This document shows, piece by piece, positions 1-7,821 of a stretch of 53,123 bases of DNA. The DNA is taken from NCBI GenBank assembly GCA_019748295.1, contig JAIEPT010000225.1:1-53123 (forward strand), written 5' to 3'. The translations under genes were made by a program, and so were the position numbers. This DNA comes from Gemmataceae bacterium (GTDB lineage Bacteria; Planctomycetota; Planctomycetia; Gemmatales; Gemmataceae). The first letter of the stretch is position 1; each line of letters starts with the position of its first letter. The notes under the pieces were generated by a model. That model was not told the origin of the DNA. It made no database searches and saw only the letters and a program-made list of their open reading frames with translations.

Positions 1-186
1 CTCCCAACTTGGCACACGTCATGCCCACAGCCGACCCGCGGCGAGTTGTCGGCGAGCGAGCGCGATGCACTTGTGATTCTTGAAGTGCGGCCGCAGTTTG
101 GCGGGCCGTTCGCGGAAAAAGTCGGCCATGCGTTGCAGATTGCGTTCGCACGCGGGGAGATCGAGCATGAGGGCAGGGGTGAGCAT
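1..186 (-). pseudogene. D-threonine aldolase / DSD1-family PLP enzyme, N-terminal part with frameshift
   Basis: Reading leftward from an ATG at 186, the first ~55 codons give a typical N-terminus of the alanine-racemase-fold D-threonine aldolase family: TPALMLDLPACERNLQRMA, then RPAKLRPHFKNHK. The first Lys of HFKNHK is the expected PLP-binding Lys. After the residues QLAAG the frame closes at a TGA near 28-30. The next frame continues naturally as SAVGMTCAKLG, so one base appears to be missing in the CCC run at 35-37. This is either a genuine frameshift or a sequence error. The gene runs off the left edge. Family recognition is from motif memory; the frameshift is read directly. Confidence 0.65.
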
Positions 187-254
187 GGGCTTGAAGGATG
201 AAGGAGGAAAGCATCAGTGCGCAGGTCATGTGTGTCAAGGGTTCGATCGCTTCC

Positions 255-402
255 GGTTTGGGTGGCACGCCCTGAACGTAGTGAAGGGCGTGGTGAAGCT
301 TCCGGGACCTTGTTGCAAGTTGAATACTGCGTCAGCACCGCTTCCACGCCCTTCACTACGTTCAGGGCGTGCCACTCGATCCAAGGCGTGCCACTCGAAC
401 CA
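255..402. repeat. Intergenic inverted repeat (GTGGCACGCC family)
   Basis: The arm beginning GTGGCACGCCCTGAACGTAG (about 262-294) is the reverse complement of a segment at about 336-376, giving a ~33-bp stem. A second partial right arm, GGCGTGCCACTCGAACC, follows at 385-401. It fills most of the 187-493 gap between two divergent genes. No ORF in this gap looks real. Confidence 0.75.
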
Positions 403-493
403 GGAGGGCAACTATCGAATCTCCGGAATTTTCTTTCATTGGGCGAGGCGGGGTGGTAGATAGGGATAGTGCGGCTATTCTTGGAGAACACCT

Positions 494-1270
494 ATGCGAA
501 GCCCCTTGGACAACATGTCGGCCGATGCGATTCCGTTCGAGGAAGAGCAGGCCATGTCGCTGCGGAACGGATTCGGCTTTCTGGCCCTCGCGAACATTGC
601 CTTCTTTCTGCTGATGCTGGCGGTGTCTTTGGGTGAAAACATGCCGGGCGGGTCCATCACCAGCTGGGTTGTCGGCAGCATTGCTTCGACGGCACTGTTC
701 GGCCTGATGCTAGCCTGCTTTCGCTCGTTCGCCATGGCGGAGGAATACACCGAAGCGGGCGACCTGCGTGGGTCATGGGTCTGCCTCGGCATCGCGGGCC
801 TTTCGATGGTGATGGTGCTCACCGTGGGCGATACGCCGGCCACGATGCGGATCTGGATGCTCTCCGCCCTGAGCGGATTCTTCGCGTGCTTCGGCTTCTA
901 CATCCAGCGCCGGGCATCACTGACGATGGCTTCGCTGACGCCGCGGATCTGGTACCTCGGCGCCCTCGGCGCTGCGGCGATCCCCGGGGTGTCGGCCGTA
1001 CTCGTTGCGTTCGGAACCCAAGCGAACGTTCGCGAGACGGATGGGTCGGCAACGGCGATGTGGGAGATGGCGATCCTCGCTTACGCGGTGGCGTATCCGC
1101 TCGTGTCGGCCGGGTTCTTCGGCGTCGTCTGGAAGTTGCTTACCGCCCAAGTATCCCTCGGCCTCTGGCACCGACGCGACGAGATCTTCGACGCCACCCC
1201 GCGTGGAACGGGAACCGTGGCGGACCTGTACGCAACCCTGAATCTCGGACGCCGTCCGCCGGCAAAGTGA
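494..1270 (+). CDS. Six-helix integral membrane protein, unknown function
   Basis: This 258-residue protein has six hydrophobic segments, near residues 26-47, 56-76, 94-112, 118-137, 154-174 and 190-216. A short charged tail follows (HRRDEIFDATPRGTG). GGAG lies at 484-487, about 6 nt before the ATG, which supports this start. No catalytic motif or known transporter signature is visible. The HicB-like gene follows 49 bp downstream on the same strand, but has its own strong ribosome-binding site, so co-transcription is possible but not needed. Function unknown; that it is a real gene is clear from the continuous coding frame and helix pattern. Confidence 0.8.
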   Translation: MRSPLDNMSADAIPFEEEQAMSLRNGFGFLALANIAFFLLMLAVSLGENMPGGSITSWVVGSIASTALFGLMLACFRSFAMAEEYTEAGDLRGSWVCLGIAGLSMVMVLTVGDTPATMRIWMLSALSGFFACFGFYIQRRASLTMASLTPRIWYLGALGAAAIPGVSAVLVAFGTQANVRETDGSATAMWEMAILAYAVAYPLVSAGFFGVVWKLLTAQVSLGLWHRRDEIFDATPRGTGTVADLYATLNLGRRPPAK

Positions 1271-1319
1271 GCCTCGTTCGCGGCTCGTCCATGCGATATC
1301 CTGACTGCGGGAGGCAGCC

Positions 1320-1490
1320 ATGAAATACAAAGTCGCGATTTACCGTAGCGAAGAAGGCATCAGCATCAGCGTGCCCGCGCTGCCCGGTTGTTGGTCCGAA
1401 GGGGACACGCTCGACGAAGCCCTCGAGAACATTCAGGACGCGATCCGCGAATACCTGGCCGCGCTTGAGGTGCAGGTAAAGAATCGCTAA
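1320..1490 (+). CDS. Orphan HicB-family antitoxin-like protein
   Basis: This 56-residue protein begins [20 protein letters not shown] and continues [22 protein letters not shown]. That is the standard partial RNase H-like fold pattern of HicB antitoxins (YxVxVPxLPGC...G.T..EA..N...AI). A perfect GGGAGG sits at 1309-1314, 5 nt before the ATG. HicB normally neutralises the HicA mRNA interferase and represses its own operon through a C-terminal DNA-binding domain. Here the protein stops right after the core domain, so it lacks that extension. No HicA ORF exists in the 125 bp downstream or directly upstream. It is best called an orphan HicB-like protein. Confidence 0.8.
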   Translation: MKYKVAIYRSEEGISISVPALPGCWSEGDTLDEALENIQDAIREYLAALEVQVKNR

Positions 1491-1615
1491 GCCGCAAGCG
1501 GCAGACCTTCTTTTTTCATCCTTCCTCCTTCATCGTTTTCCCTTCTCGCCCTCGCCGCCCGCGAATCGCCACGTTAGACTACTCCGCAACTGCCTTACCC
1601 CACCAGGAGCGTCTC

Positions 1616-2755
1616 ATGGCGAAACCGCTGAATATCGGCATGATCGGCTACGGCTTCATGGGCCGAGCCCATTCGAATGGGTATCATCGCGTCAACGATT
1701 TCTTCGACCTTCCGTATCGCCCCGTCCTCAAGGCGGCGTGTGCGCGCGATAAGGACAAGGTCAAGGCGTTTGCCGATACGTGGGGTTACGAATCGACCGA
1801 AACCGATTGGCGGAAGCTGATCGAGCGGAAAGACATCGACGCGATCGACATCTGCACGCCGAACAACACTCACTACGAGATCGCCCTCGCCGCCGCCGCT
1901 GCCGGGAAGATGATCCTGTGCGAGAAGCCGCTGTCGATGAACGCACCCGAAGGCCTCAAGATGGCGGAAGCCGTCGAGAAGGCAAAGGTGCCGAACATGG
2001 TGTGGTACAACTACCGCCGAGTGCCCGCCGTCACCATGGCGAAGAACCTGGTGGCGGAAGGCCGGCTAGGTAAAATATTTCACTATCGGGCCAACTTCCT
2101 GCAGGACTGGACCATTTCGGCGGATCTGCCGCAGGGCGGGGCAGCCCTGTGGCGGCTCGACGTGAACGCGGCGGGCTCAGGCGTCAGCGGCGACTTGCTC
2201 GCCCACTGCATCGACACCGCCCTCTGGATCAACGGCGGCATCCACAACCTGAGCGCGATGACGGAGACGTTCGTCAAGGAACGCAAGCATCAGCTCACCG
2301 GAAAGATGGAAAAGGTCGGCATCGACGACGCCTGCACGTTCATGTGCCGATTCGACAACGGTTCGCTCGGCCTCTTCGAATCCACCCGTTATGCGCGTGG
2401 CCACAAGGCGCTTTACACGTTCGAGGTGAACGGCGAACAGGCGTCGGTGAAGTGGGATCTGCACGACCTGCACCGCTTGCAGTACTTCGATCACCGCGAT
2501 GAAGGCCAACTCCGCGGCTGGCGCAGCATCCATGTTACCGACAGCGATCATCCCTACATGGGCAAATGGTGGGTGCCGGGCTTGCAGATCGGTTACGAAC
2601 ATTCGTTCGTCCACCAGGTGGCTGATTTCATCGAAGGTCTCGGGACCGGCAAACCGGCGCAACCCGACTTCCGCAACGCGTACGAAACGCAACTCGTGTT
2701 GGATGCGATTCTCGACAGCGCGAAAAGCGGCCAATGGGTCGACATCGCGAAGTAA
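1616..2755 (+). CDS. Gfo/Idh/MocA-family NAD(P)-dependent oxidoreductase
   Basis: This 379-residue protein has an N-terminal Rossmann fold with [12 protein letters not shown] at residues 8-19. The family CEKPLSMN motif (residues ~102-109) supplies the Lys-Pro pair that contacts the nicotinamide. The C-terminal alpha/beta domain contains [18 protein letters not shown], carrying the usual Asp and His near the substrate. Members oxidise sugars, inositols or related polyols; the substrate cannot be read from sequence. Planctomycetes carry many paralogues, often for sugar catabolism. CAGGAG precedes the ATG. An R1 inverted repeat begins 7 bp after the stop codon. Confidence 0.92.
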   Translation: MAKPLNIGMIGYGFMGRAHSNGYHRVNDFFDLPYRPVLKAACARDKDKVKAFADTWGYESTETDWRKLIERKDIDAIDICTPNNTHYEIALAAAAAGKMILCEKPLSMNAPEGLKMAEAVEKAKVPNMVWYNYRRVPAVTMAKNLVAEGRLGKIFHYRANFLQDWTISADLPQGGAALWRLDVNAAGSGVSGDLLAHCIDTALWINGGIHNLSAMTETFVKERKHQLTGKMEKVGIDDACTFMCRFDNGSLGLFESTRYARGHKALYTFEVNGEQASVKWDLHDLHRLQYFDHRDEGQLRGWRSIHVTDSDHPYMGKWWVPGLQIGYEHSFVHQVADFIEGLGTGKPAQPDFRNAYETQLVLDAILDSAKSGQWVDIAK

Positions 2756-2762
2756 TGTGCGT

Positions 2763-2902
2763 CGGCGAGCAGCCGCTGTTAGGCGGCTGGTAGAGTGTCG
2801 GAAGAAGTCACGTAATGCACAGACGCTGGGACATCATGCTGTCTGGGGGCGACGAGACTTTTGCGGACACTGTACCAGCCGCCTAACAGCGGCTGCTCGC
2901 CG
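2763..2902. repeat. R1 inverted repeat, copy 1
   Basis: A 140-bp palindromic unit with ~30-bp terminal arms: CGGCGAGCAGCCGCTGTTAG at the left and its reverse complement ending at 2902. The interior is only loosely self-complementary. Three more copies occur at 29461, 33166 and 39652. This copy lies between the oxidoreductase stop and the M24 peptidase start, and may end transcription. Confidence 0.9.
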
Positions 2903-2927
2903 ATGCAAACCCCGCAGGAACTCGCCC

Positions 2928-4022
2928 ATGTTAAGCGCTGAAGGATGCCGTCTTCGCAGGCTGCGGTTGTGGGCTGCGCTGAATCCGCCGCCGGATCAGG
3001 ATTTTCTCTTGCTGTCGGATCCGATCCACCTGGCGTACCTTGCCGGGTTTTGGGTCGATCCCATCAGCCTGGGCGGCGGGTTCGGCGGCTACCTTCTGCT
3101 TCGCAAGGACGGCCATGCGAAGTTGCTGCACGACAATCGTTTGCCGCACAGCGTCGATTCAGCCCAGGTGAACGAACGCATCGTCATTCCGTGGTACGAC
3201 GGGCAGCATCCTTCCGCCGGCCCACGACAACTTGCATGCTTGGCCGACGTCAATCCCACTCGGCATGGCCTCCGCGTGCATGATCGGCCCGGCGATCCGT
3301 ATGCGGCCACGCTGATCCAGCAGATCGCGAAACAGCGGCGGCAGAAGGATTCGGATGAGATCGAGTTGCTCAAGCAATGCATGCGGGCCGGCGACGCGGG
3401 ACATGCATGGGCAAGGGCGAACGTTCAACCCGGCATGACGGAACTCGACGTCTACAGCGGCATGCATGCCGCATGCGTGAAGTCCGCGGGGATGCCCGTC
3501 ATCGTCTACGGCGACTTCGCCGTTTCGCCGGGTCCCGAGCGCCGCGGCGGTCCGCCGACCTCGCGCGTCGTCAAGCCGGGCGACATGCTGATCCTCGATT
3601 TTTCCGTCATCCTCGGCGGCTACCGCAGCGACTTCACCAACACGCTCGTCGTCGGCCGCGATCCCACACCCGATCAGCAACGGCTCTACGATGCCTGCAT
3701 GACGGCGATGAAGGACGGCGAAGCCCAACTCCGGGCGAATGCAACCTGCCAAACCGTCTACGACGCCGTGCGCGGCGGATTCGCGAAGTTCGGCCTCGCG
3801 GATGAGTTCCCGCACCACGCCGGGCATGGCCTCGGGCTAACGCATCCGGAAAACCCGTTCATCGTCCGCCATTCCGCGGAGACGTTGCTGGAAGGGGACG
3901 TCGTCACGCTGGAGCCCGGCGTCTACGTCGCCGGCATCGGCGGCATCCGTATTGAACACAATTATCTGGTGACGGCCAGCGGTTACGAACGCCTCAGCAA
4001 CCACGAGATCGTGCTGCGTTGA
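2928..4022 (+). CDS. M24-family metallopeptidase (Xaa-Pro aminopeptidase type)
   Basis: This 364-residue cytoplasmic protein has a creatinase-like N-terminal domain and a pita-bread M24 domain. All five metal ligands are visible: Asp224 (ILDFS), Asp235 (YRSDFTNT), His300 (GHGLGL), Glu329 (LEPGVYV) and Glu343 (GIRIEHNY). The family removes the N-terminal residue before proline. The start at 2928 is chosen because AGGA lies 8 nt upstream and the protein then has the usual family length. An in-frame extension leftward would run through the R1 repeat and the previous gene, so I reject it. Confidence 0.9.
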   Translation: MLSAEGCRLRRLRLWAALNPPPDQDFLLLSDPIHLAYLAGFWVDPISLGGGFGGYLLLRKDGHAKLLHDNRLPHSVDSAQVNERIVIPWYDGQHPSAGPRQLACLADVNPTRHGLRVHDRPGDPYAATLIQQIAKQRRQKDSDEIELLKQCMRAGDAGHAWARANVQPGMTELDVYSGMHAACVKSAGMPVIVYGDFAVSPGPERRGGPPTSRVVKPGDMLILDFSVILGGYRSDFTNTLVVGRDPTPDQQRLYDACMTAMKDGEAQLRANATCQTVYDAVRGGFAKFGLADEFPHHAGHGLGLTHPENPFIVRHSAETLLEGDVVTLEPGVYVAGIGGIRIEHNYLVTASGYERLSNHEIVLR

Positions 4023-4032
4023 CGATTCTTTT

Positions 4033-4119
4033 GTGGAAACAAATTGATCTAATTTGTAATTTGTTTGAACGTCTCCGTTTTCTGTCCAATTCCGACAAGT
4101 TAGATAAACTTGTCGCCAC
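4033..4119. repeat. R5 inverted repeat, copy a
   Basis: A unit from GTGGAAACAAATTGATCTAA to a right arm ending AAACTTGTCGCCAC. It sits between the convergent M24 peptidase and AlkA genes and is AT-richer than its surroundings. The same family is at 12262, 35177, 45176 and 45313. It may act as a two-way terminator. Confidence 0.8.
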
Positions 4120-4123
4120 GAAA

Positions 4124-4741
4124 TCAGGCCTTCGGCTTGTGCTCGAGGTATCGCCACAGAAACCACGACGCGATGGAGCGATACGGCTTCCACGCTTCGC
4201 TCACTTCGAGCATCGTTTCCTTCTTGGGCAACTCGGGCAGGCCATAGAGCTTCATGATGCCCGCCTTCACGCCGTAATCCGCGATCGGGAAAATGTCTTG
4301 CCTGCCCAGCGAGAAGATGAGGAACATCTCCGCCGTCCACCGTCCGATGCCGCGGACGGGGATGAGGGCTTCGATGATCGCCTCGTCGTCCATCTCCCCC
4401 AGCTTTTTGAGCGGCACTTCGCCGGAGAGACATTTCTCGGCCAAATCGCGGAGAGACTTCAGCTTGTTGCCGGAAAGGCCGGCGCCGCGCAGCGATGCGT
4501 CGTCGGTCTCCATGAGAGCACGCGGCTTCACGCCGCGTCGGTCCAATGCGGTTTTTAATTTGGCGAAGATGGAAGCGGCGGCCTTGGTCGAGATTTGCTG
4601 GCTGACGATGGCACGAACCAACGTCTCGAAATAGTCCTCCCGCGGCGCCAGGGTGCAGGGGCCAATCGTCTTGATGGCTCCGCGGAGAATGCTGTCGCGG
4701 CGAGAGAGATGCGTGCGTATCCGGCGATATTCAGGCGTCAT
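4124..4741 (-). CDS. DNA-3-methyladenine glycosylase II (AlkA/HhH-GPD family)
   Basis: This 205-residue protein is a base-excision repair glycosylase that removes alkylated purines. Its HhH-GPD core shows the hairpin IPVRGIGRWTAEMFL followed by the catalytic Asp155 in FPIADYGV. An earlier helix carries VRAIVSQQISTKAA, typical of AlkA-like enzymes. The length fits the short AlkA form without the N-terminal AlkA_N domain. No Shine-Dalgarno is clear. I prefer the ATG at 4741 (MTPEYRRIRTHL) over a TTG 18 codons upstream. The start is therefore uncertain, the family assignment is not. Confidence 0.9.
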   Translation of the reverse strand: MTPEYRRIRTHLSRRDSILRGAIKTIGPCTLAPREDYFETLVRAIVSQQISTKAAASIFAKLKTALDRRGVKPRALMETDDASLRGAGLSGNKLKSLRDLAEKCLSGEVPLKKLGEMDDEAIIEALIPVRGIGRWTAEMFLIFSLGRQDIFPIADYGVKAGIMKLYGLPELPKKETMLEVSEAWKPYRSIASWFLWRYLEHKPKA

Positions 4742-4995
4742 GGGGATGAAAAAGCCGTTTGGTGACGGCGTCTGTGAAAGTTCGAGAAATCGCAAAAAGA
4801 ATCACCAACCTGGTAAACTTCCGGACAATTTCCGGTGAGTTCGACCTGAAACTACCGTTTGCTATCGGTGCGATTCGGCTGTTTTCGGCGAGCGTCAACA
4901 ATGCATTATAACGGGAGCACCCACGGAGCACAAAGTCGGTGGCAACCAGTCTTGATGTCGAAACTCGCGGCTTGGCTCCTTGGTACAATGGGTGA

Positions 4996-5853
4996 ATGAT
5001 CCGCCTGCTTCGAGTGCACTCCATGCGTACCAGTCTCTGCATCGCCCTTCTCGCTTTGGCGCCGGATTGGGCCGTTGCCCAGGAAGTCGGCAAGCCGCAT
5101 CCGGTGCCGTATCGCCTTACCGACACGCAGCATGTCCTTGTCCGCATGAAGGTCAACGGCAAAGGGCCGTACAACTTCGTCGTCGATACCGGCTGCCCGG
5201 TCCTGATCATCGCCACGCCCATCGCGGAGAAGATCGGTCTGAAGACCGCCAACGGCTGGGCGACCATTGACGATTTGCAGATCGAGGGGGGCCTTTCGCA
5301 GAAGAAGGTGAAGGCCCGCATCGAAACGCCGTTTCAGATCGAAGGCATGAACAAGATGGGTTTGCCGGGCGTGGAACTGCACGGTCTGCTCGGCTACACG
5401 GTGATCGCCAAGTACAAGATGGAGTTCGACTTCACGCGCGACCGCATGCAATGGACGCCTCTCGCCTTCGAACCCGCCGCTCCCCAAGGCTTGGCGATGA
5501 AGGGTGGGGGCGGAGCGGGCATGGATATGATGGTTGGACTCGTGAAGATGCTCACGTTTATCGCAGGCCTAAAGCCCGCGCCGCCGCCCGTGCCGCGGGG
5601 TTTCATGGGTTTGGAGTTCGAGCAGAAGGAGAAGCAAGTCGCGATCAAGACGATCCTCGCCGGCAGTCCGGCTGCCGAAGCGGGTCTCGAATCGGGTGAT
5701 CGCGTGACTTCCATCGACGGCAAAGCGGTCGGCGATCTCGCGGAACTGCAACGGGCGACTCGCTCGCTGCCGATCGGCGCCGAGGTGAAGATCGAAGTCC
5801 GCCGCGGGGAAGAGAAGATCGAGGCGAAGGTGAAACTGGGCCAGGGAGCGTAA
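4996..5853 (+). CDS. Secreted retropepsin-like aspartyl protease with PDZ domain (paralogue 1)
   Basis: This 285-residue protein has a signal peptide (RTSLCIALLALAPDWAVAQ). A single-lobe aspartyl protease domain carries the DTG active site at residues 64-66 (FVVDTGCPV) and a flap/second-strand motif LHGLLGYTVIAKY. A C-terminal PDZ domain spans about residues 200-280 (GSPAAEAGLESGDRVTSIDG). Retropepsin-like enzymes act as dimers, each chain giving one Asp. The protein probably works in the periplasm. It closely parallels the gene at 6637. The next ORF starts 4 nt after the stop codon, so co-translation is likely. An ATG at 5023 is an alternative start. Confidence 0.85.
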   Translation: MIRLLRVHSMRTSLCIALLALAPDWAVAQEVGKPHPVPYRLTDTQHVLVRMKVNGKGPYNFVVDTGCPVLIIATPIAEKIGLKTANGWATIDDLQIEGGLSQKKVKARIETPFQIEGMNKMGLPGVELHGLLGYTVIAKYKMEFDFTRDRMQWTPLAFEPAAPQGLAMKGGGGAGMDMMVGLVKMLTFIAGLKPAPPPVPRGFMGLEFEQKEKQVAIKTILAGSPAAEAGLESGDRVTSIDGKAVGDLAELQRATRSLPIGAEVKIEVRRGEEKIEAKVKLGQGA

Positions 5854-5857
5854 GCAC

Positions 5858-6106
5858 GTGCCGCGAAATCTCGAGTTGCCTACCAGCGCTAGCCCGAACA
5901 CCTCGAAGGAACGGAGAGACAAAGAAGGCAGAATTGTCCAACGACGGCACTACGACGGCGAAGGCCGAGCCATTCCGAACATCGACTATGATCATGACCA
6001 CGGGGCCGGCAGACCGCATGCACATGATTGGGATTGGAATCAAGACCCGCCGCAGCGGCTTCCGGGCCGACGATTGACGCCCCGCGAGAAACGGAACGCG
6101 AGATGA
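5858..6106 (+). CDS. Small His/Asp-rich protein, candidate polymorphic-toxin C-terminal module
   Basis: This 82-residue protein starts at GTG, with GGGAG about 9 nt upstream. The body reads RRHYDGEGRAIPNIDYDHDH then GAGRPHAHDWDW and RLPGRRLTPREK. From memory, this His/Asp-rich pattern is like C-terminal tips of Rhs/polymorphic toxins, where it follows a long delivery region. Here it stands alone, without a delivery domain or signal peptide. Its stop overlaps the next start as ATGA (6103-6106), so the two are translationally coupled. The toxin idea is inference; a metal-binding role for the many His and Asp residues is also possible. Confidence 0.5.
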   Translation: MPRNLELPTSASPNTSKERRDKEGRIVQRRHYDGEGRAIPNIDYDHDHGAGRPHAHDWDWNQDPPQRLPGRRLTPREKRNAR

Positions 6107-6621
6107 GCGCCCGCATTGTGACCTGCAAAGGATTCGTCGCGGGGTGGCTGGATATCAGCCTTCCCGAATTGCTCGATTCAATCGATGTTTCTCATGAAAC
6201 CCGATGGGCCGTGATTTCGACGCTCGACAGCCAACCGAATCCGGCCTCCTTGTTGAAGAAGAGTCCTGAACTTCGGAAGCTCGCCAAGCAGATCACCGTC
6301 CTGGGCGATTCGTTGCTGCTCCGGGCGGAATCGCTTTTCGAAGCGAATCGCCAGTCGCCCCTGTTCTTTGGTTTCGATGAAGTCTGGTTGTTCCCGGATG
6401 AGCCGCTCGAGGACAAGCCGGAAGGTTCGAGTATTGTTGGTCCAGGTCGGCTGTCAAGCAAACGGCTTCGGCCGTTAGGTTCCTGGCTCGAAGCGAATCG
6501 ATGCTCATTGGGTTTGGGGGGTGGCGAAGGCGTGAACTTCGTCGTTCCCGCGCATGGCCTTGCTCGGGATTTGTTGGGATGCACCTTGAAGCAATCGGCA
6601 ACGGCAGCACCCGTCGCCTGA
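6103..6621 (+). CDS. Unknown protein coupled to 5858-6106 (immunity-like candidate)
   Basis: This 172-residue protein begins MSARIVTCKGFVAGWLDISL at an ATG overlapping the preceding stop codon by 4 nt. It has no signal peptide or membrane segment. The acidic, aromatic centre FFGFDEVWLFPDEP and the later segment GGGEGVNFVVPAHGLA suggest a compact alpha/beta cytoplasmic protein. I do not recognise the family. The stop-start overlap with a small toxin-like protein is the arrangement of a toxin-immunity or toxin-antitoxin pair (inference). An in-frame upstream start near 6028 is unlikely, because it would overlap the previous gene widely. Confidence 0.65.
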   Translation: MSARIVTCKGFVAGWLDISLPELLDSIDVSHETRWAVISTLDSQPNPASLLKKSPELRKLAKQITVLGDSLLLRAESLFEANRQSPLFFGFDEVWLFPDEPLEDKPEGSSIVGPGRLSSKRLRPLGSWLEANRCSLGLGGGEGVNFVVPAHGLARDLLGCTLKQSATAAPVA

Positions 6622-6636
6622 TCATTGGAGTTGGCA

Positions 6637-7461
6637 ATGCGCGTTGGATTCATTCTTGCAGCGGCCCTGACGTTCGTTGCACTGCCTGTTGTCGCCGATG
6701 ATCCCGTCAAGCCGGCGAAGGTCGCGTTTCAGACGTTGCCGACCCAGCACATGATGGTGCAAATCACAGTCAACGGCAAGGGTCCGTACCGCGTCATCTT
6801 CGACACCGGCGCTCCGGTTACGTTGCTCAGCAACAAAGTCGCGAGGGAGGCCGGCGTTTTTCCGAAGAACTACAAGCCCGGCTTCGCCCTGTTCGGGTCG
6901 GCGGGGCAGTTCAAGGTCAAGCAACTGGAGATGGGCGACCTGAAGGTCGAAAACATCGATGCCATGGTCATGGATCATCCAACGGTCGGCGCCCTCGCCG
7001 CTGCCGTCGGACCGATCGAAGGCATCGTCGGCTTCAACGTCTTCGCGAAGTTTCGCTCGACGCTCGACTACCAGGCGAAGGAGATGACCTTCATTCCCAC
7101 TTCGTTCGTCCCGGCGAACATGATGGAAAAAATGATGGAATCGATGCTGTCGTCCAAGAACGCCAAGGGCAAGGCGAAGGTCCTCGCCCCCGGCGGACTG
7201 CTTGGCGTTCGGCCCATGAAAGATTCGGCCGACATGGAGTCCGGCATTACGCTTGAACATGTGTACGCCGACAGCCCCGCCGCGAAGGCCGGTCTTAAGA
7301 GCGGCGATCGTCTGCTGACGCTCGACCATCGCTGGACCGACAGCGTCTCCGATCTCTTCATCGCGCTGTCGAAAGCCGATGTGACCGCAACATTGCCGCT
7401 GGAAGTGCTACGCGACGGCAAGTCGGTGAAGCTGGAAGTAAAGCTCGCTGCGGGCCAATAA
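6637..7461 (+). CDS. Secreted retropepsin-like aspartyl protease with PDZ domain (paralogue 2)
   Basis: This 274-residue protein has a signal peptide (RVGFILAAALTFVALPVVA), an aspartyl protease domain with DTG at residues 56-58 (VIFDTGAPV), a second conserved segment GIVGFNVFAKFR, a Met-rich linker (MMEKMMESML) and a C-terminal PDZ domain (DSPAAKAGLKSGDRLLTLD). Domain order and several motifs match the gene at 4996, e.g. TQHVLVRMKVNGKGPY versus TQHMMVQITVNGKGPY, so a duplication is clear. GGAG at 6627-6630 supports the ATG. The two-gene unit at 5858-6621 lies between the paralogues. Target proteins are unknown. Confidence 0.87.
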   Translation: MRVGFILAAALTFVALPVVADDPVKPAKVAFQTLPTQHMMVQITVNGKGPYRVIFDTGAPVTLLSNKVAREAGVFPKNYKPGFALFGSAGQFKVKQLEMGDLKVENIDAMVMDHPTVGALAAAVGPIEGIVGFNVFAKFRSTLDYQAKEMTFIPTSFVPANMMEKMMESMLSSKNAKGKAKVLAPGGLLGVRPMKDSADMESGITLEHVYADSPAAKAGLKSGDRLLTLDHRWTDSVSDLFIALSKADVTATLPLEVLRDGKSVKLEVKLAAGQ

Positions 7462-7467
7462 CGTGAT

Positions 7468-7821
7468 TCAATCGAACTCTTTGAGGAAGCTCTTCACGAG
7501 CTCATCACCTTGCCGAGCGGATCTCCGCGCGAGCCGCCAAAGCTCGACTACATCATCGGTCCGTTCTTGTGGTCCAGGGGCATAGACATCCACCTCACGA
7601 CCTTTTTTGTCCAGAAGAGTAATCGAATACCCGACTTGCGGTTCGTATTGGTCCTCTGAGTGCCGTGTGTTCTGGTTTACTCGAACGAAACCTGTTCTCA
7701 ACATCGACCGGAACGCATCTTCGTCGGCGGTATCTTCCCACTTTTGCTCTCCGTTCTCAGTTCGGTCGATCAGCAAGCGAACGAGACGTTGCATCATTTG
7801 ATTGAAGTTATCGTTGCTCAT
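7468..7821 (-). CDS. Small conserved-looking protein, unknown function
   Basis: This 117-residue protein begins MSNDNFNQMMQRLVRLLIDR and has no membrane segment. The stretches ENGEQKWEDTADEDAFRS and VGYSITLLDKKGREVDVYA resemble a small bacterial family of unknown role in which a helical N-terminus precedes a beta-sheet (memory-based, weak). Its start lies 14 nt inside the end of the upstream membrane-protein gene (7808-8407), so the two form an operon and are probably coupled. The C-terminus (ELVKSFLKEFD) is helical. It converges with the protease-PDZ gene, with only 6 bp between the two stop codons. Confidence 0.65.
   Translation of the reverse strand: MSNDNFNQMMQRLVRLLIDRTENGEQKWEDTADEDAFRSMLRTGFVRVNQNTRHSEDQYEPQVGYSITLLDKKGREVDVYAPGPQERTDDVVELWRLARRSARQGDELVKSFLKEFD

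Noticed and set aside
1491..1615. A HicA toxin after HicB
   Set aside because: The 125-bp gap has no frame with HicA motifs and is T/C-rich leader sequence.
2763..2902. R1 palindromes as an insertion sequence or CRISPR repeat
   Set aside because: Too short for a transposase, no coding frame, no regular spacers. Best left as non-autonomous palindromic repeats.
2499..2927. In-frame 143-codon extension upstream of the M24 peptidase
   Set aside because: It would run through the end of the oxidoreductase gene and the R1 palindrome. The ATG at 2928 has a ribosome-binding site and gives the family length.
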